Positions 23,589 through 38,670 of a stretch of DNA of 64,000 nucleotides are shown piece after piece (position 1 is the first letter of the stretch; each line of letters starts with the position of its first letter). Both the position numbers and the translations under genes were made by a program. The DNA is from Monarcha castaneiventris obscurior (taxonomy: Eukaryota; Chordata; Aves; Passeriformes; Monarchidae). The stretch is taken from assembly GCA_026261815.1 (NCBI GenBank), contig JAMPIT010000856.1, forward strand, positions 10,896,001 to 10,960,000. The letters run 5' to 3'. A model generated the notes under the pieces. The model saw only the letters and a list, made by a program, of their open reading frames with translations. It had not been told where the DNA came from and did not search any database.

Positions 23589-24440
23589 TTCTGCTCAGGA
23601 TGTGCTGCTCATACCCTCATCTGCATTTAAGGACTCTAGAGATCTTTCTGAACCCGGTGTCTTAAAGATGGAAAAGAGCTTTCTTCTAATAACTCTCGAT
23701 ACCAGTTCAAAAATGCTGTGACAGGGAAAAAAACAGGTAATGAGATAAAAAGATGATGTATTTTAAGTCAGATGAAATTTTAAGACAAATTATTTTTACT
23801 GGGGACAACTGGATGTGCAGCCCGTTGCCCAGTCAACAGTCACATAATTAGACAGATCAAGTTCCCAACGAGTGAGCTCTCCCTGCAGCTCCATCCCTGG
23901 ATGCAGAGATGCTGTTTGGATACAGCAACGATTTGACTGCTTGCTGCTGCTCACACTTGCTGATGAAGAGCAGCGGTAAGAGGCACTCTCTGCTCCAAAT
24001 CCATCAGTTGTAGTTGCAAGCAGTGAAGAAAAGCTGGAAACAGCATCATAAAAAGTAAATAGTAAATGGAGAATTTCACACACTTTACCACTTGAGATTT
24101 CATTGTCTGCTCGTATTGTTTCACTCCTCCCTGCAAATAAATTCTCCTTATGTGAAGAGACCGTGCCAGAAGTACTAAAGCAACCATCACCATTCCACAT
24201 CTGGGAATTCAGAAGGGATAAATGTGGCCTCAGGTGTGATTTAGGAAATGCAACAGGAAAATATTTTTTGGGGCATCAGCTCTCTTTCTTACAGCACTGT
24301 TCCTGTGTGTGGAGTGGAAAGAACTGGGCATCTATTAACATGATTTGCACTTGAAAAACCAACCTTGTTCAGCTGTGTCTGTACCAAACAAAGTCAATGG
24401 CATGTGAAAATAAAAATAGAAAGTGGTTTATAGCTAATAA
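23589..24440 (+). other. Probable 3' untranslated region of the GPCR gene
   Basis: No coding content. AATAAA-type signals occur at about 24134, 24406 and 24436, so the transcript could end at any of them. The true end is unknown. Confidence 0.35.
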
Positions 24441-26885
24441 AATCAGAAACAACTAATGCAATGCTATTTGTCTGGGAAGGAGAGAATCAAAGTGCTTGCT
24501 TTTCCTGAGCATCACAAGTAGGTTAAAACCTATTTCGTCCATCTTCTCCTTTAAAGGAGACTTTGATAAATAAATTGTATACTTTTATTATGTTAGCATT
24601 GAAAGACTCCAGTAAAGCTTGAGCATTCTGCTGATCTGAGCGCTGGATCTGTATGCATAAAGGAGACCTTTCTCCCCAAGATCTGAGAGAAAACACAACA
24701 GACCAGGCAACAGGTTGGAGGGAAAAAATGTGCAACGAAGATCCAAAAGGCTGGAATGATACGAGGGATGAGCCCCTTCCCTGCCCAATGCCAGGAGTGA
24801 GGGGATGTGCAGAATCTCCTGTGCCAGAAGAGCCCGTGCCCAGCTGCTTGTGCCCCAGCACCTGGCACAGCCAGTTTGTCCTCTTAGCAAAGCCCAGACT
24901 GAACTCAGCAGTGTCCCTGCGAGAGAATTCTGAATTTAAAGGAACTCAGGCTTCTGATGACTGGGGGCTTTTTTTTATTATCGTTATTACTGAACAAGGG
25001 AAGGATGTTTAAGGAAATCCAAGTTTCATATAAAATCCTGCTGCCTTCCAGGGGGCCTTTTGTTGTCAAAAAAATAGAGACAAGAAAATAGCCATTCAAC
25101 CTAACCCTTGTAATGATCGTTCAATAGCATTTAATGTTAACAATGATCTGCCTGGGAAGTGAAAGATTCCTCCTTACCAGGCAGTGCCATCCACAATTTG
25201 TATTCTCTTTATATCAACGAACAAGACATTACAACTGCCCAGATTTATGGCTTTTATGTGTGCTAGAGATGAGAGCATCTGCATTTTTGCAGGTGATATA
25301 GGAGTGTACCTACTGCCTGATCTTTTAGTAGCTGTGGAGAAAAGCCTGTAGAGATTTTATTTTCTCTTTCAAGGCATATTTTTAGGGCTGGCGAATTGTG
25401 GCAGACTGAGGAGCATCAAAAGCTCGCTCTGAATGCCCACTGGTTCCACGTCTGTGAAAAGATGTTCTCCATCCCCAGACCAAATGTAACACAGTATTGT
25501 AACCCCTACATTGCCCTGACCAGTGCATTTAATCCTGCCCTGAATAAACTACAATGAAAGGACCATGGAGGTGCCAGACCAGCTCCATTCCCTGTGGTGG
25601 CCTGGCTCTGAAAATGGACAGGGTCAAATGATGCTGTCAAAGATGCAAGACATCCATATTTTAAAATATCCCTGAGGAGGATTTTTTTTCCTCTGAATTC
25701 ATGAGCTGGTGCCTGGGTCCAGCCTGAAAGTCTCTATACCCTCCATGGAGGCAGAAACACCAGGGACTGTATTCTCCTGAGCCTTCCCCTCCTGATGCAG
25801 GTGCCCGTGCCTTCCTCCCACAGCACCCACAGCACTCCTGACCGCTGAGATTCACTGTGGCAAAAGTCACTCCCACTGGGCAAGGTTACGTCCTCTTCAC
25901 ACTTCTAAATGTATTTTCCAGTTTTGTTCAGTGTCCCTGTTTTCCTATAATAAAGTCGAATTGCTCACTTAACTCCTCTTTGTCTCCTTGGCTGCTTCCT
26001 CTCTATCCCCCGCACTCCAATCACTTCTCCACCGTCTCCACAACGAAATCTCCCCCTGCTCCTCCCTGTTATCACTCTCTGCCTGTGAATTCCCCTCGCT
26101 CTAATGACCCATTCATGTCTTCACTCCCCTGATGAAAAATCCCTTCCTGCCCTGCTGATCTCAATGGCTCCTTTTGTGCTGCAGACACCTGTTTGCTGTG
26201 CAGAACGCTGATTTATTTTGCAGGGCTTTACCCAGTGGCTGCCAGGTAGTAATGGATTTCGGTCACTCTCACCCAAGGGTAAATGAGAAGCAGTGACGTC
26301 AATGTGGAAGCCACACAGCATCCTGCGAGCTGCCCGGGCTCTGGCAGTGATTTTATTAACCTGAACAGGTCTGTGGAACGCAGCAGTTCCTGGCTGACTC
26401 ATCCTGGATCCCAGAGAGGTGAAAACTCAGCATTTGGGAAGGTGGCTTCTTCTGTCTCCTGTCAGATAAAAGATCTCTTTATATTTAGGGCTGACAAGGT
26501 ATCTGAGTGCCCTCCAGGCCTCACAAGGTCCTTGTTTCAGGTGGCAGGTGCTTTGATAGGCATTAAAGGGATGCCTGGTCCTTCGAGGAATCGGGAGCAG
26601 ACACGGCTCTGGCTGGTGAGTGCAGATGGTTTCCTCATAGCAGCTTGAGCCCAATGTCTTGCACTCAGTGTGTGGTTGAGGAAATGTGTTCCTCTCTAAA
26701 TGTACCCAGACAGACTGGAAATGTGAACTTTAGGTGTCTCAAGGACGATGTTTTCCCACAGCAATGCCGCTAATGCATCCCAGTCCCACTCTTCCCCCAC
26801 GGGTCTTCCTTCTCTGCTTTGCTGTTTAAATCAATACAGGCATTTTACCACATTACAGAAACAGGATGTTTAAAACAGCTTTACT

Positions 26886-27080
26886 TAGAATCACTGAATC
26901 ATTTCAGTTGGAAAAGACCTCTAAGATCATCGGATCCAGCCATTAACCCAGCATTGCCAAGCCCCCACCAAATCATGCTGCCAAGTGCCACATCCCCTCC
27001 AGGCATGGGGATCCCACCACTGCCCTGGGCAGCCTGTTCCAGTGCTTCAATCCATTTGCTGTGGTAAGGAAGGACTTACA
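26886..27080 (-). mobile_element. CR1 LINE fragment, truncated
   Basis: The plus strand reads GAATCACTGAATCAT followed by TTGGAAAAGACCTCTAAGAT, then sequence matching the CR1 3' region (CCTGGGCAGCCTGTTCCA type words). This is the reverse complement of a CR1 3' end, so the element lies on the minus strand. It is 5'-truncated and cannot code. Confidence 0.85.
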
Positions 27081-30000
27081 GGCAGCTGCTGTTCAGCAAC
27101 TCTCTCAGGCACATTCCATGATCTGTTCCCCTATTGTCAGCACTGCCTCAAAGATGCGACAGGTTTATTTTCTGTGAATCACGGGGGAGATGGAAAAGAG
27201 ACAATCTTTTGTACCAGGTATCATCGAGGTGCAATCACGACTGCTACGTAGCCCTCGTGTGGAGATTGATGAATCACTGTTCCTTATAACAAAATACTCA
27301 GGGGAAGCCAGTGAAAGGATTATACAGGATGTGTAAGGGCAAGAAGCACCTCCTCTCACGCTGTGGGCTCACAGGAGGAGGTGGTGAGGGCTAAAAGCAA
27401 TAAAAAGTGTCCAGAAGGAGACCAGACTGTTCACAGCAGAAAAGGCCATCAGCAGCTATTTAAAACAATGATGAAACTTCTGACCTAGAGAACATTGGGT
27501 TTATAACCTGTAATTTCCACTCTTACTCCTTGCCAGGACATGCTACCAGCCATCATTGGGAGCTGGCTGTCAGGCTGAGCATTCTTTGGGCTATTCAGTA
27601 CCCTCGTTTTTACACCCCTATGAAAAAACCCTCCCTGTTAAAGAGTGAGGCAAGAGCAGAGGATGATTTCAGACCTGGAATAATTTGATCAATGGTGAAA
27701 CTTCGTGAGATGCAGTCACCTGGAGGTAGGGCACGTTAATGCTGACAGTGCAGGCTGAGAAATGCTCACTCAGGCACTTCCAGAGCGAGAGCTGAGGAGC
27801 CCCAGGGGATGGTGCATGGTGCCCACTCCAGTGCAACACAACAGAACCAACAGATCCATCCCTCTTCTAATATTCATCAGCCCTCTCAAGGGGTCAGCAC
27901 TTTCACTGCAACATCCCAGACAGAAGAACGCCCTCCAAAGGAGAATTCTTGCCTGCTGGTACTTTACACATTTTTTTTACAGATGCTGGCCTTCAAAATA
28001 GGGTGGAAGCTGGCTGACAAGTTATCCACAACTCCAGCAGCCCCAGCATAATTCCTCCTGCACTCCCTCCACCACAGCACATCCCACACACAGCATCACC
28101 TGAGCTCCTCTGACATGAAATATCTAAAAGAACAGGGAGGCTGCAGGACTTGCCTGGGTTTCCAGTGGGTTGTGATGCCCTCGTAAAGAATTAGAGAAGT
28201 ATCGGTGTGAATCTTCTATGAAAAAACAGTGCATCTCAGTTTACATTTGTGATTATGTTTGTCATGAAAATAAATCACTGGCAGCCCCTAGAAGAGCAAA
28301 TAAAGGAGCAGCTATGAGCAGGTACAACCAAAGAGATTGGTGGAGCTCTCTGGGAAAGCCAGCCTCCAGGAAAGCACTGCTTGCCTGGCACGTATAGGGA
28401 TTGTGTAAGGCTTCCCCAAAATTTCTGGGGATGAATGACTACTGGTTAGGTCAGCCCAGGGGCACAGGAACTGCAGTAGCTGCTTTCTCTGCCCGCTAAA
28501 CACCTTTAGGCAAAGCCCTCAGACTCAGAACGGACACAACACAGCTGCAAAGTCAGTGCAGCTTCATGTGAGTGCCACCCCCATGCTCCTCTGCCAGACC
28601 CTGAAGGAAGCCCCTGACTGCCCTGATCTAGGGACTTTTTTTTCCTCCTTCGCTTGAAACAACCAGGAAATATTTGAAAATATTTCAGCAAAAAAGATGG
28701 ATGCAGCACTTGCAGAGAAGATTTTTCTGAGTGAGGAATCTTCACCAGAGTGTTCCTGTTTGGTGTCTCTTGCTGATTGCAAGACACCCCTAGAAGAAAT
28801 CAATGCCCAGAGTGCACTGGTGAGGAGCTGGCTCAGGACTGCCAGAGCAGGGGGCACTGATTACCTTGTGATTATCCTCACCCCATGGGGAGAAGGGGAA
28901 GTTTCATGGAGCTGCAATGTGACCTTTGATTTTAAATGTTTTCCACGCTCAACCTTTTCCTTCTTAACTCATTGCACTCTAAGACAACTGGTTTGTGTTG
29001 CACACTGAGGGGTGGGTGAATTATCCAAGGATAATTTATTTTAAAAAACACACATGAAGTATTTCTACACCTGAAAGATCCAGGAATTAACAACTTGTCC
29101 TCACATGCCTTACCCTTGTCTCTGTGAGGTTTTATGACACCGAGGAGCGCAAAATGCTGTGTGCACTGTAGGATAAAATCACCAAACTTAAATCATCCCT
29201 TTACCTGGCAGGCACTTCCCAGCCACAGCCCTCTGCCAGGCTCTCTGGGGCCAACCAATCTGCAGAGCAGCCAGCAGTGGCCTCCCCCTGCCCCTGCCAG
29301 AGGTGGCTGTTCTGTTCTGGCCCAGCACCTCCAAGCACAAAGCACCAGCACCCCTGGCTGTGCAGGCTGCTGCCCCAGGTGCTGCAGAGCCTCTGCCTTT
29401 CTTCATTTTCCACTTGAGGTGTTTTCAGTCAACCCCCGCTTTCCTGTCCTCAGCCATTCACCACCAGAATGGAGCTGCTGAATTAAAGGGCTTTATGAAT
29501 GAGTCTTTAGGCAGATGTATCCCATTACCCGGTGCTCACAAGTCGTGAGCTGATATTTCTTAGTGTAAGGAAGGAAAATGTGGCAAAACATTCAGGAAAT
29601 AAGCTAAAAGATAAAAGAGGGAAGGAGAGAGAGTCCAGACTGTGAAGTAAAACCATCTTAAGGCAATTACTGGGGGAGAAATAGATCTGCCAAGGATATT
29701 AAAGCTCTCATCCACCTGCTAATCTCTTCTGATAAAGGTCTCACTGGCTAAACTAATAACACTATTAAATCTGCTGTAATCAGTACCAGAGGCAGCCCAA
29801 GGATCTCACAAAGTCACATGCCTGGAGGAAGACCTTTTCCAGCATGACTGTGCATAACCAGCAGCAGGTAAGCAGTACCTGCACCTGAGATGCAGCATAA
29901 TTGCTGAGGGACTGTGACTCTGTCACCTCCCTAATTGCCTCCCTCAGCTGAGAACTGAACCTGGAGCTTCTAAGGCCTCATCCAGCAGTTCTGCTGTGTC

Positions 30001-33000
30001 AGAATGTTCTCCCAGGCTCTGGTGGCAAGGGAGCAAACAATGAGTTCCTGCACAACCAGTACAGATTGGTATTTGGAGTGGGCTGATTCATGAAGCTTCC
30101 ACGAAGGTGGGAAGTTGTCCTGCAGGACATAACACAACCCCTGGCAGAAATGCATCGAGGAAAGGACATCTAATGGAAAACTACCCAAATTCCTCCTCCT
30201 AAATCCTCACGGCAGGGGCAAGGCTGCACTCTGCTCTTCTGGGAGTGGGAAGGGAAACAGATTTTGGGGGAGGAGAACCAGCCCTGCGTGGTGACCTGGG
30301 GCATCAGGGAGGAGGTGCAGAGGTGTATCCACGCAGCAGCACGAGGCAGGGATCAAGAATTTGTGCAAAAGCATTTTTGATGCCACCTCCCCAGCTCAGC
30401 AGTGGGGATGCCGCTCCTCTGCGGCAGGAGAGTGTGCCCAGGCTCCTTGCTCCCCAAAATCATGCAGATCATGCTTCTCTTTCCTTCCCTCTCCACCACT
30501 GTTGGCTTCAGCAGAGTTTCTTCTGATTCATACCCACGGGAGATTAGAGTGAAGCGCACAGGGAGTGAAATACTGCCAAGGTGAGGCTGCTGTCACATCA
30601 GCTGCTGTAATTCCACAGCCTTAATGGATCTACTCCTAATTTCCAAGTGAGGGCTGGACCTGGCACCACAGGCTGAGCACAAAGGTGTCATTTTTATACA
30701 GTCAAATTTATATCTGAAATAAATACCACATTAGTTCTTTCCAAGAGGTCTGAGCTGCAATGTATTCTTTTCTCTCCCTGCAGAAAGGTGAAATTCTCTC
30801 TAATGCTTTCATTACCCTCAGGTCTCAAGGCTGGATATTTTTTAGCCATTTGCTTGCTCCACACAGACTGTCAGGGGCCAAAATGAGCAATTGTGTCCTC
30901 CAGGGAGTCCTCCAGCAATTTGGTGGGAGAGATTTTAAGCCCCTTCCTGAGGCTGCCTTTTGCTGGGAACAACACAGTCCTGGTGATGTGCAGCTTCTTA
31001 CAGCAAAAATTCAGGTAATGAAGAATAAATAGTAATCCATCTGTATGGGCTTTTCTTGTAGACTTCAGAAATAAGGAATGCTTACATATGAATACACTTC
31101 CCAATAACAGCGTAGGCGTATCAAGTTTAGAACAGCGTGGTCCCTCCAAAAGTTGGTGAATATATTTGTGATCACAGGCTGTGAATGAAAATTCATGGCT
31201 TAACTGAGACCATGCCACACAGGACCAACTGTGGGGATTCAAATGGATCTACAGACACACATCCTGGAAGGAAAACACCTACAGCAGCCACTTTTCTGCA
31301 TCTGCAAGCACAGCGTGGGAAGACTGAGTGGGATGGGAAAGTCTTTGCTCTCAAATAACAAAACACTCTCTTTGATCTCATCTCCTTAATTCTCTTCCTG
31401 AAGTCCAGGCATGACAGCCCAGAAGCCAGAAAGCTGCCAGATTTGTCATGGAAACAGCAGAGCTTTTCTGCAAGGCTCAGTGCCAGAACTGGAAGCCAGA
31501 ACTCCTAGAAACAGCAAACAACTCTTTCCCAGTCTTTTGCTCCATCAAGCAAAAAAGCAAAACTTGGGAAAACGGGGAGGCAGTGATGGATGTGGGGGTC
31601 TGAAAGTGGTGATGGAGCAGCTCCCCTTCCTCCATGCCCACAGCCAGGGGAAGCCAAGAGAGGCACTGCCAGGACACGTGGAAAGCTCCTTGCTCCAGGC
31701 TGGCTTGGCTGCAAAGGTACAACACAACTGGACAGTGAGACCTTCAGTTTCTTATCTGCAGACTTGAAAGTGCTAAACCAGAGGCAATCTTTGCTGCCTG
31801 CTCTTGTAGCACAGAAATGAGGGCCGTAACCCAGGGACTCCTCTCATGCTGGCAATTAGAAGTGACTGGAGGAAACTCTCAGGGCATGGCACTTTCTGAT
31901 GAAGGTTTGTGTCCTGCCCCGTGGGAGCAGGGATGTGCAGCGCTGGTGAGAGAACTCAAAAGGAGTGGGAAAGAGAAAAGCAGTGTTTCATTTGTGCTGA
32001 TAAGCTTCAGCATGTTTGGTCCAGCAGCCTTTGCCCATGGGAAATGCTTTGATACATTATTGTTGTGAGGTTTGCTGGGGCTTTTTTTTTTCCCAAGTGC
32101 TTTTCTCAGCTGTGAGAAAAGCTAGGAGTTACATTTTTTTGTTCCTTGGCATGCTGTGCTGGATAAGAGAAATCTGCAGATAAAGGGGTGGGATGATGGA
32201 GAGCAACCCTGGACAAAGAGCTGGACACAGATGGAGTTGGAAACAGCACAGATTGTGAAGTAGCAAGAAAGTACCTAAATTAAGGAAATATAGGTGAGCA
32301 CTTCTGCTAGGAGGAGCTGCTCGAGTACCAAACAACCAACACAGGGACTACAAAAATTTGTCTTATTTTATATGCCTTGCCTCTTACTATGGGATGGTCT
32401 GCTGTGCTTCCCAGAGGAAGGGGAGGATAACTGCCCTTGGCAGACCCTGCTGTCCTTTCCATTGCCTCTCAAGTGCAAAATGGTCCCCATGCCCTCCTTG
32501 TAACATCACATGAGCTGAGATTTGACTTCCCCCAGTCCTGCCATCCCCAAGGAGGTGCCAGGAGCCTGATGCCACAAGCTCCACAGCCCGTGGCCACTGT
32601 CCAGGAAAGAAGGGGCTGGAGCCACACAGGCTCCATTGCAGGAACTGGACCTTCAAAGGGAATGGGATCTGCATGTGTTTGAAAGCATGGCTATTTAATT
32701 GGTCCTTTTTTTGCTCCTATTTTTATTGCTAGCCATTTAAATTATACAAATGAGGTTTTCTCTTGTTTTGTCCCCAGAGAGCCAATGCATTAAACAAAAC
32801 ATTAAAATATAATCACGGGAACTCTCTCATATATATTTATAATGTCAGAATTGCTGGCATTAATGCAGAAGTGGTTTCTTCACGCTTATCTCTTCTCACT
32901 GCTTCTCTATCCAAAATATACAGCACACAAAAGATAAACACATTAAACTGCCCAGCCATTAACACATCTGCCATCCAGAAACAAATACAAGGAACAAATT

Positions 33001-36000
33001 TACAAGGAAAATCCGGTGAAGGAGACAAACACAATTACAGTGATGTGTCTCCACCACTGTCTGATCATTAAGGATGATGATAAGAGAAGTGTCATTCCAA
33101 AGACTGGCTATCTGGGAGCTGTTTCCAACGTGAAAAGCCCCAAGAAGGGAGAAAGAGCAAGGTGAAAAATCCACAGTGACCCAGGGAAAACAGGCTGGTT
33201 TGCTGCATGTGTGCAGTGCAGGAACCCCCTCGGAAATACTGGGGGACAACTGGTACAGGAAGCAGAACTTCAACCATATTTTCAACAGTTACACCCAAAA
33301 TATTCCCCATTTTCAGAGAGAAACAAGACACCAAGAGCAGCCCTCAAATACACTACGGGAGAGGGGGGTAGGAAAGGGTGAAGGTGCTCAGAGTTCCTCA
33401 GCACCAGCAGACAGAGCAGCCACGACCTGCTCCAGCCCCTCCTGTGTCACTCTCGAGCTCCTGAAGACTTGCTCAGCCCCATCCCAGACAGTTTGGTGCT
33501 GCTTTCCCAGACCAAGCTGTGCCCTGGAAAGGTGCTGGTGTCAGGATGCCTCCCCAAGGGCTGTGAGGTGCTGGCAGAGGGTATCACAGCCACCAGCAGC
33601 CGTGGAGCCCGTGGGGTCTGCATCAAAGTGGTCACCTCTGCTTTGCCAGAGTCTCACTCCCTTCTCATATTCCCCTTGTCTGACTGATTTTCCTGGGGAG
33701 GGATTACTGCAGCTTTATCCAGGCTGGGAAGAGTCCAGCCTGGCGTATCTAATCAAGGAGCCAATCTCTTCCTTGTGCTCCAGGCACCAAAACACAGACA
33801 CAAACCCTCTGGCACGCACTGCTCAGCTGGGGCATCCTTGGTCCCCCAACACCGTGCAGCTTTCCTTGTAAACCCCTGGAATTTTAAGGCAGGAGCTGCT
33901 CTCCAGCACACCAGCTCAATAACCTGCCTTGTTAGGAACCCCTCAGCCTCCAGATCCCATTTTGTGCCGATGCTTTACTCCTGTTTGCAGGTGGCCAATG
34001 TCTGCTTGATTTGTGAGTACCCCTGAACCGCTCACAAATTCAATCAACTGCCCTGGTGGGAGTCACTCCCACAGTCCCACCAAACCCGAGGGAGGCTGCA
34101 AGGAACGACCAGTCACAAAAAGCTGACCTTCTGCATCAATAACTGGTGCTGCTAAAGCTGACTCCTCAGACATTAGTAAGATTGACTGCTGCTCCCCACC
34201 AGATGCATTGATGCCAAGTGCACCTTGAGTGTGTATTAGCAGTAAGTTACTGTTGGTGCCTCTTAGTTTCTTCCATCAAAAAGCAATCACCCTCCTCCCT
34301 TTCCCCATGGCAACCAGGGTTTAGTAATCACCTCATCACCTATTCCAAATTGAGGCTGTAATACATGTTCTCAAAGACTGAAAACTCCAGTCTTTATTAA
34401 ACAGAGTATATTTGTTACTCACTTCAGAATAAGCATCTTCCAGGCTGCATGTGGATAAATGTCCCCTTCATCTGGTGGGATGAGAAGGGCAGAGGAGGTA
34501 AATATTTAAACAGCCTGCAAAAGGAAAGCTACGCTTTGAGACACAGAAACCAAATGCTCCACAGGTGAAACTTCCAACAAAAAAAGCAAACAAAGGATCA
34601 GGAATTAAGTATTGCGTTTTACCCACAGGGGAGCCTTCCCTCATATCTCTTTTCCTGGCTTTTGCAGACAAGTTGACAGCCTGAATTATCAAAGCATTTG
34701 TGCTACACAGGAGGGATTCTCATCTGGGGGCTGGTGCAGCAGAAGACATCTAAGATGGAAATGGAGCTCACCATTTGTTCCTTTGCTGCCAGCTCTGGTT
34801 ACAAGAAATGAGTTACTAAAACCTCCAGCCTGGCCAGGCACAGAACAGTCCGTGAATCTCTCAAATCTTGCAAATGTGCTGCTGAGGGGGCTGAAAAGAA
34901 AGAAAAGATTCTCAAGACGTGACCGAGGACTCCGAGCACTCGCTCACTCCTAACGTTTCTTATGAGAACCACTCGTTTCACAGGAGCTCTCTAACAATGG
35001 ATTCTGTCCCTGTAAAAGAATCTGAGCACTGAATTTTGCTAAAAAAACATGAAAAGTCAGGGAAATGATATAAATTCCAAAATTGATTATGACAGTTTGG
35101 GCTTATTTTTTTCTAAATATTTGTACAGTAAAAATTATGCTAATTAGATGGCATGATGAAAATAGGGAAAAACGCAAGTATAAATGTTTTCTGGGACAAC
35201 ATGCAAAGCCTGGGGGAAAAGCTCTTTGTAGTGGGGGAAGGAAGGAATTCAGCAGGATCCTAAGACATGTGCAGCGATTGAAGTGAACTTAAAACACCTC
35301 CGATAAGAAACTACTCGTGTAAATGTGCTACTTGGTGGCACCATCTACTGGGTGTCACAGAAACGGCTGAGACACGGAGGAACTGGAGTCGGAGTCCTTT
35401 GCTGTGTCCAGCAGACACGAGAGAGCAGAACAAGGTGTGATGAGGGACTGTCAGGGTATAGGATGTGCAAAAGCACCTGCAAAATCCAGAAAAAGCCTTG
35501 TCCACACGCTCTCTTTTCCTGTCATCTTCAAAGAAAATAGCAAAGTAGGATACCTGTATTATCATTCTGGCGAGGACACACGAATCCCATGCCAGATTTC
35601 AACGAGGAAATTCTGTGTGCCCGTTTCTCCTCCCTCATCCAAGAAATATAAACCTAAGAAGACATCCAAAGAGAAACGGTAAGTAACTGGTTTTGAACTC
35701 TCTCTCTTTCAATCGACACAAAGAGTGCAGGGTGTGGAGGCAGCTCAGAAGAAGGGTTTGAATTCAAGCCTACACAATGCCTGCACAAAGGGCGAAGGTA
35801 CTTCACAGAAATCCCTGCCAGACTCGCCCTCAGCTGGTGGTGCCTCATCCTTGTGCTCCTTGGTGGCCCATCTTTGGCACACAGGAGAGCCCCCAGTCAG
35901 GGGGGTGGCTTCCCATGCCCTGCTGCCCCACCTCCCCAAGGTCAGCTTGGGCTTGGATTTCCAATAAAACTCCTCCTCCCAAGCCCCGATCTCCCAGGCA

Positions 36001-37578
36001 CTCACTGAGATCACCTCAGCACCTTCCTTCAACAGCAACAGACCTCACAGCATCCACATAAAGAATTCACGTTCTTCATCTTTTCCTTCCAATTTCCATA
36101 GGTTATATGAAGATTTCCCAAACACTCACACCTTGTTCCTAGAGAAATACATGCTGTGCTAGTCACTGAGTAAGACAAAGTCATGAGCAATTGTAAGAAG
36201 ATGATGCCAATTTGGCATTGCCCTCTGTTAAATTGCTTAACACTAATCCAAGTTTTTCACAAGGCTGTTTTCAGATACGTGCCCAGAACACGTGATTGCC
36301 TGGCTTCAATCTCCACCACCACAGATTCTGCAGCTCTTGGAGAAATAACACACTTCTCCACGACATAGCTGGCCCAGAGATCCTTAAGATGATATAAAAT
36401 TAATAGAAGTCATGCATTTTCCTGGGTCTGCTGCTGCAATGTGATATCTCATCAGACCTAACCGAAAGCTATTAGTACTCCTATGCCCCAGGTTTTGATG
36501 AGAGCTGGGGGTGTCACCGTGCACTAGAGACACTCCAGTTACCTGAGAGTGAGTTCTGGCTTATCTGAAATGGTGGTGCATTGTATTTTGTCTTGTTGCA
36601 GCTCTGTTGGAAACAGCCCAGGATTCCTAGCCCTTACCTGAATTCCACCATTCCGTAAGCACAGCCATTTAAAGAGTAATGACAAATTGAAAACCAGCTT
36701 GAAAAGAACCCAGCATTAAAATTATTGACTCTCTGGGCTCCATAAAGACCATTTAATTTAATTCCCTTGCTTCTGTAACGTATCCCAGGCACAGGCAAAT
36801 TGAGAGGTTTGGTTTTTTTAGGATGCAGCTTTGAAGCCTCCTTGATGCCTCAGCAGAATTGCTGCCCTGCATCCCACGCCTGCTCACATCAAGACTTCAC
36901 ACCATGTCTCAAGGACAAAAAAAGGGGATTTCCACAGGGAATTGTGATGTAACAGAATAGGAGCTGTTGATTGTCTTTATGATGACCTGGTGAGGTACTG
37001 GAATCTTCATTCCATATAAATGGAACTTAAATTATTTATAGACGAGCTACTTCAACCACCAATTTTTGTGAGGCATGAGGGAATTCTAAATTTCACCACA
37101 TTCCCCAGCTGGAGATAAAAACAATCTGGAAAAGATTTTCTGCTGACTTCACCATGGTTTGGAGCTGCAGTTTCTTCCTCATGCACCAGTTTGGTGTCTG
37201 TCACAGGTCAGAGACACGGATATTGTTACTTACATCAGCTTTCTTTTATGATGAGAAAGGCTTTGTCTCTGCTCTGACCAAGACTCCTCTGATACCTGAG
37301 CTTTTAAAGCAAACAGCAAAACTGGATTTTTGATGACATTTAAATTTGAATAGTAATTTATTTTAAAAGCGTGTAGCAATGGTTCTATTTTTGTTCCAGC
37401 CATTGATGGTGACCGTGTTTTGTGATGATTTATTTCTATTTTTAAGCCCATCAGAAGGATATTATTTGAGACGATTCGTGTATCTGCTACAGTGATATTT
37501 TGGTACTTTGTTCTTCAGATAAATAGATAGGGGTAAGCTGAGCTCCACAGAGCTGAATTTCACAAAGTAGGAGAATAC

Positions 37579-37593
37579 AAAAAAAAAAAAAAA
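37579..37593 (+). repeat. Poly(A) run
   Basis: About fourteen uninterrupted A residues. No retrotransposon body was recognised directly upstream. Confidence 0.8.
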
Positions 37594-38611
37594 CCAGCTT
37601 ATGAGGACACTTGCTGAAGATGCTGTTTATCAGTTGCTGCAGAACCACAACAGAACAAGGTTTAGTAATACATACTTTATAATACCAATCGATAAAGTCA
37701 TTGAAATATTTAAGGCATTTCTTTCATGTTTTTCTTTTCATTAGAAATTAATATTAGACATTAGACACATTCTCTCAAAACACTTGAGAGTTGCAGCTTT
37801 TATTAAAATGACACAAAGCCTTATCCCACTCCTGTCTTATCTCAGTCCCTTTGTATGTCTCAGGGTTCTCAGAGTATAGTCCACTTAGAAGCCATTAGTC
37901 ACCTATTGGCATATTTAGGAGTCTGATAGCTTTGAAAATCTGATCCTTGTGAGCTCAAAGTGCTGGGTCACATCAGCTGCATGCAATGCTGGATTACTGG
38001 GCAGCACAAATACAAAGTGACAGAAGGACGTGGACACAATTGCCTGTCCTTGCTGCTGAACCAGCCACGGTGCTCGATACCATGACAATGCTGGCTTGCA
38101 GTCAGAGCTGGACAGACCGGCCCCTGAGGTGGCAAAACACCCAGTCTGTCTCTCCAGAGCATCCTCCAGATGCAGGCAGGATGCCTGGGATAGCATTCTT
38201 TAGGGCAGGACTTTCTCTCCTAAGTCAGCTCCTGGCTACAAAAAGCACCAAGTCATTGCCCAGACACTGCTTGTTTGTTCTCCTCAGTTTCCAAGGGATG
38301 TTTTAAGGCTGCCCCTCACAGCAGCTGGAACTCTCCTCTGACAGTGGCTCTCCAAGCCTCCCTTTCCCAGTGAAACCTGGTGATGGTGAGAGATGCCAAG
38401 CCCCCATGCCAGAAATTGCTGTGCGTGCTGCTCATGCCCTGTCTGCAGGGCACGTGGCGAGTGAGAGCTGCCACACTGACTAACAGATAAACAGGGTGCT
38501 CTGGAGGCTTTGCTTAACCCGGGATTCTTCAGCTCCATCTCTGCCTTCTGCCTTCTCACCCTTCTCCACCAAACTGGCATTTCTCCATCATCAGCAACCT
38601 GTCATAGCAAT

Positions 38612-38670
38612 GAGAGAGAAAAAGAGACAGGGAGACAGAGAGACAGAGAGAGAGAGACAGAGAGAGAGAA
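38612..38670 (+). repeat. GA/GACA-rich simple repeat
   Basis: A purine-rich array of GAGA and GACAGA units, imperfect. Arg/Glu-rich open frames here are artefacts of this composition. Confidence 0.85.

Noticed and set aside
33176..33871. 231-residue plus-strand open frame
   Set aside because: No recognisable domain and ordinary non-coding composition; considered chance.
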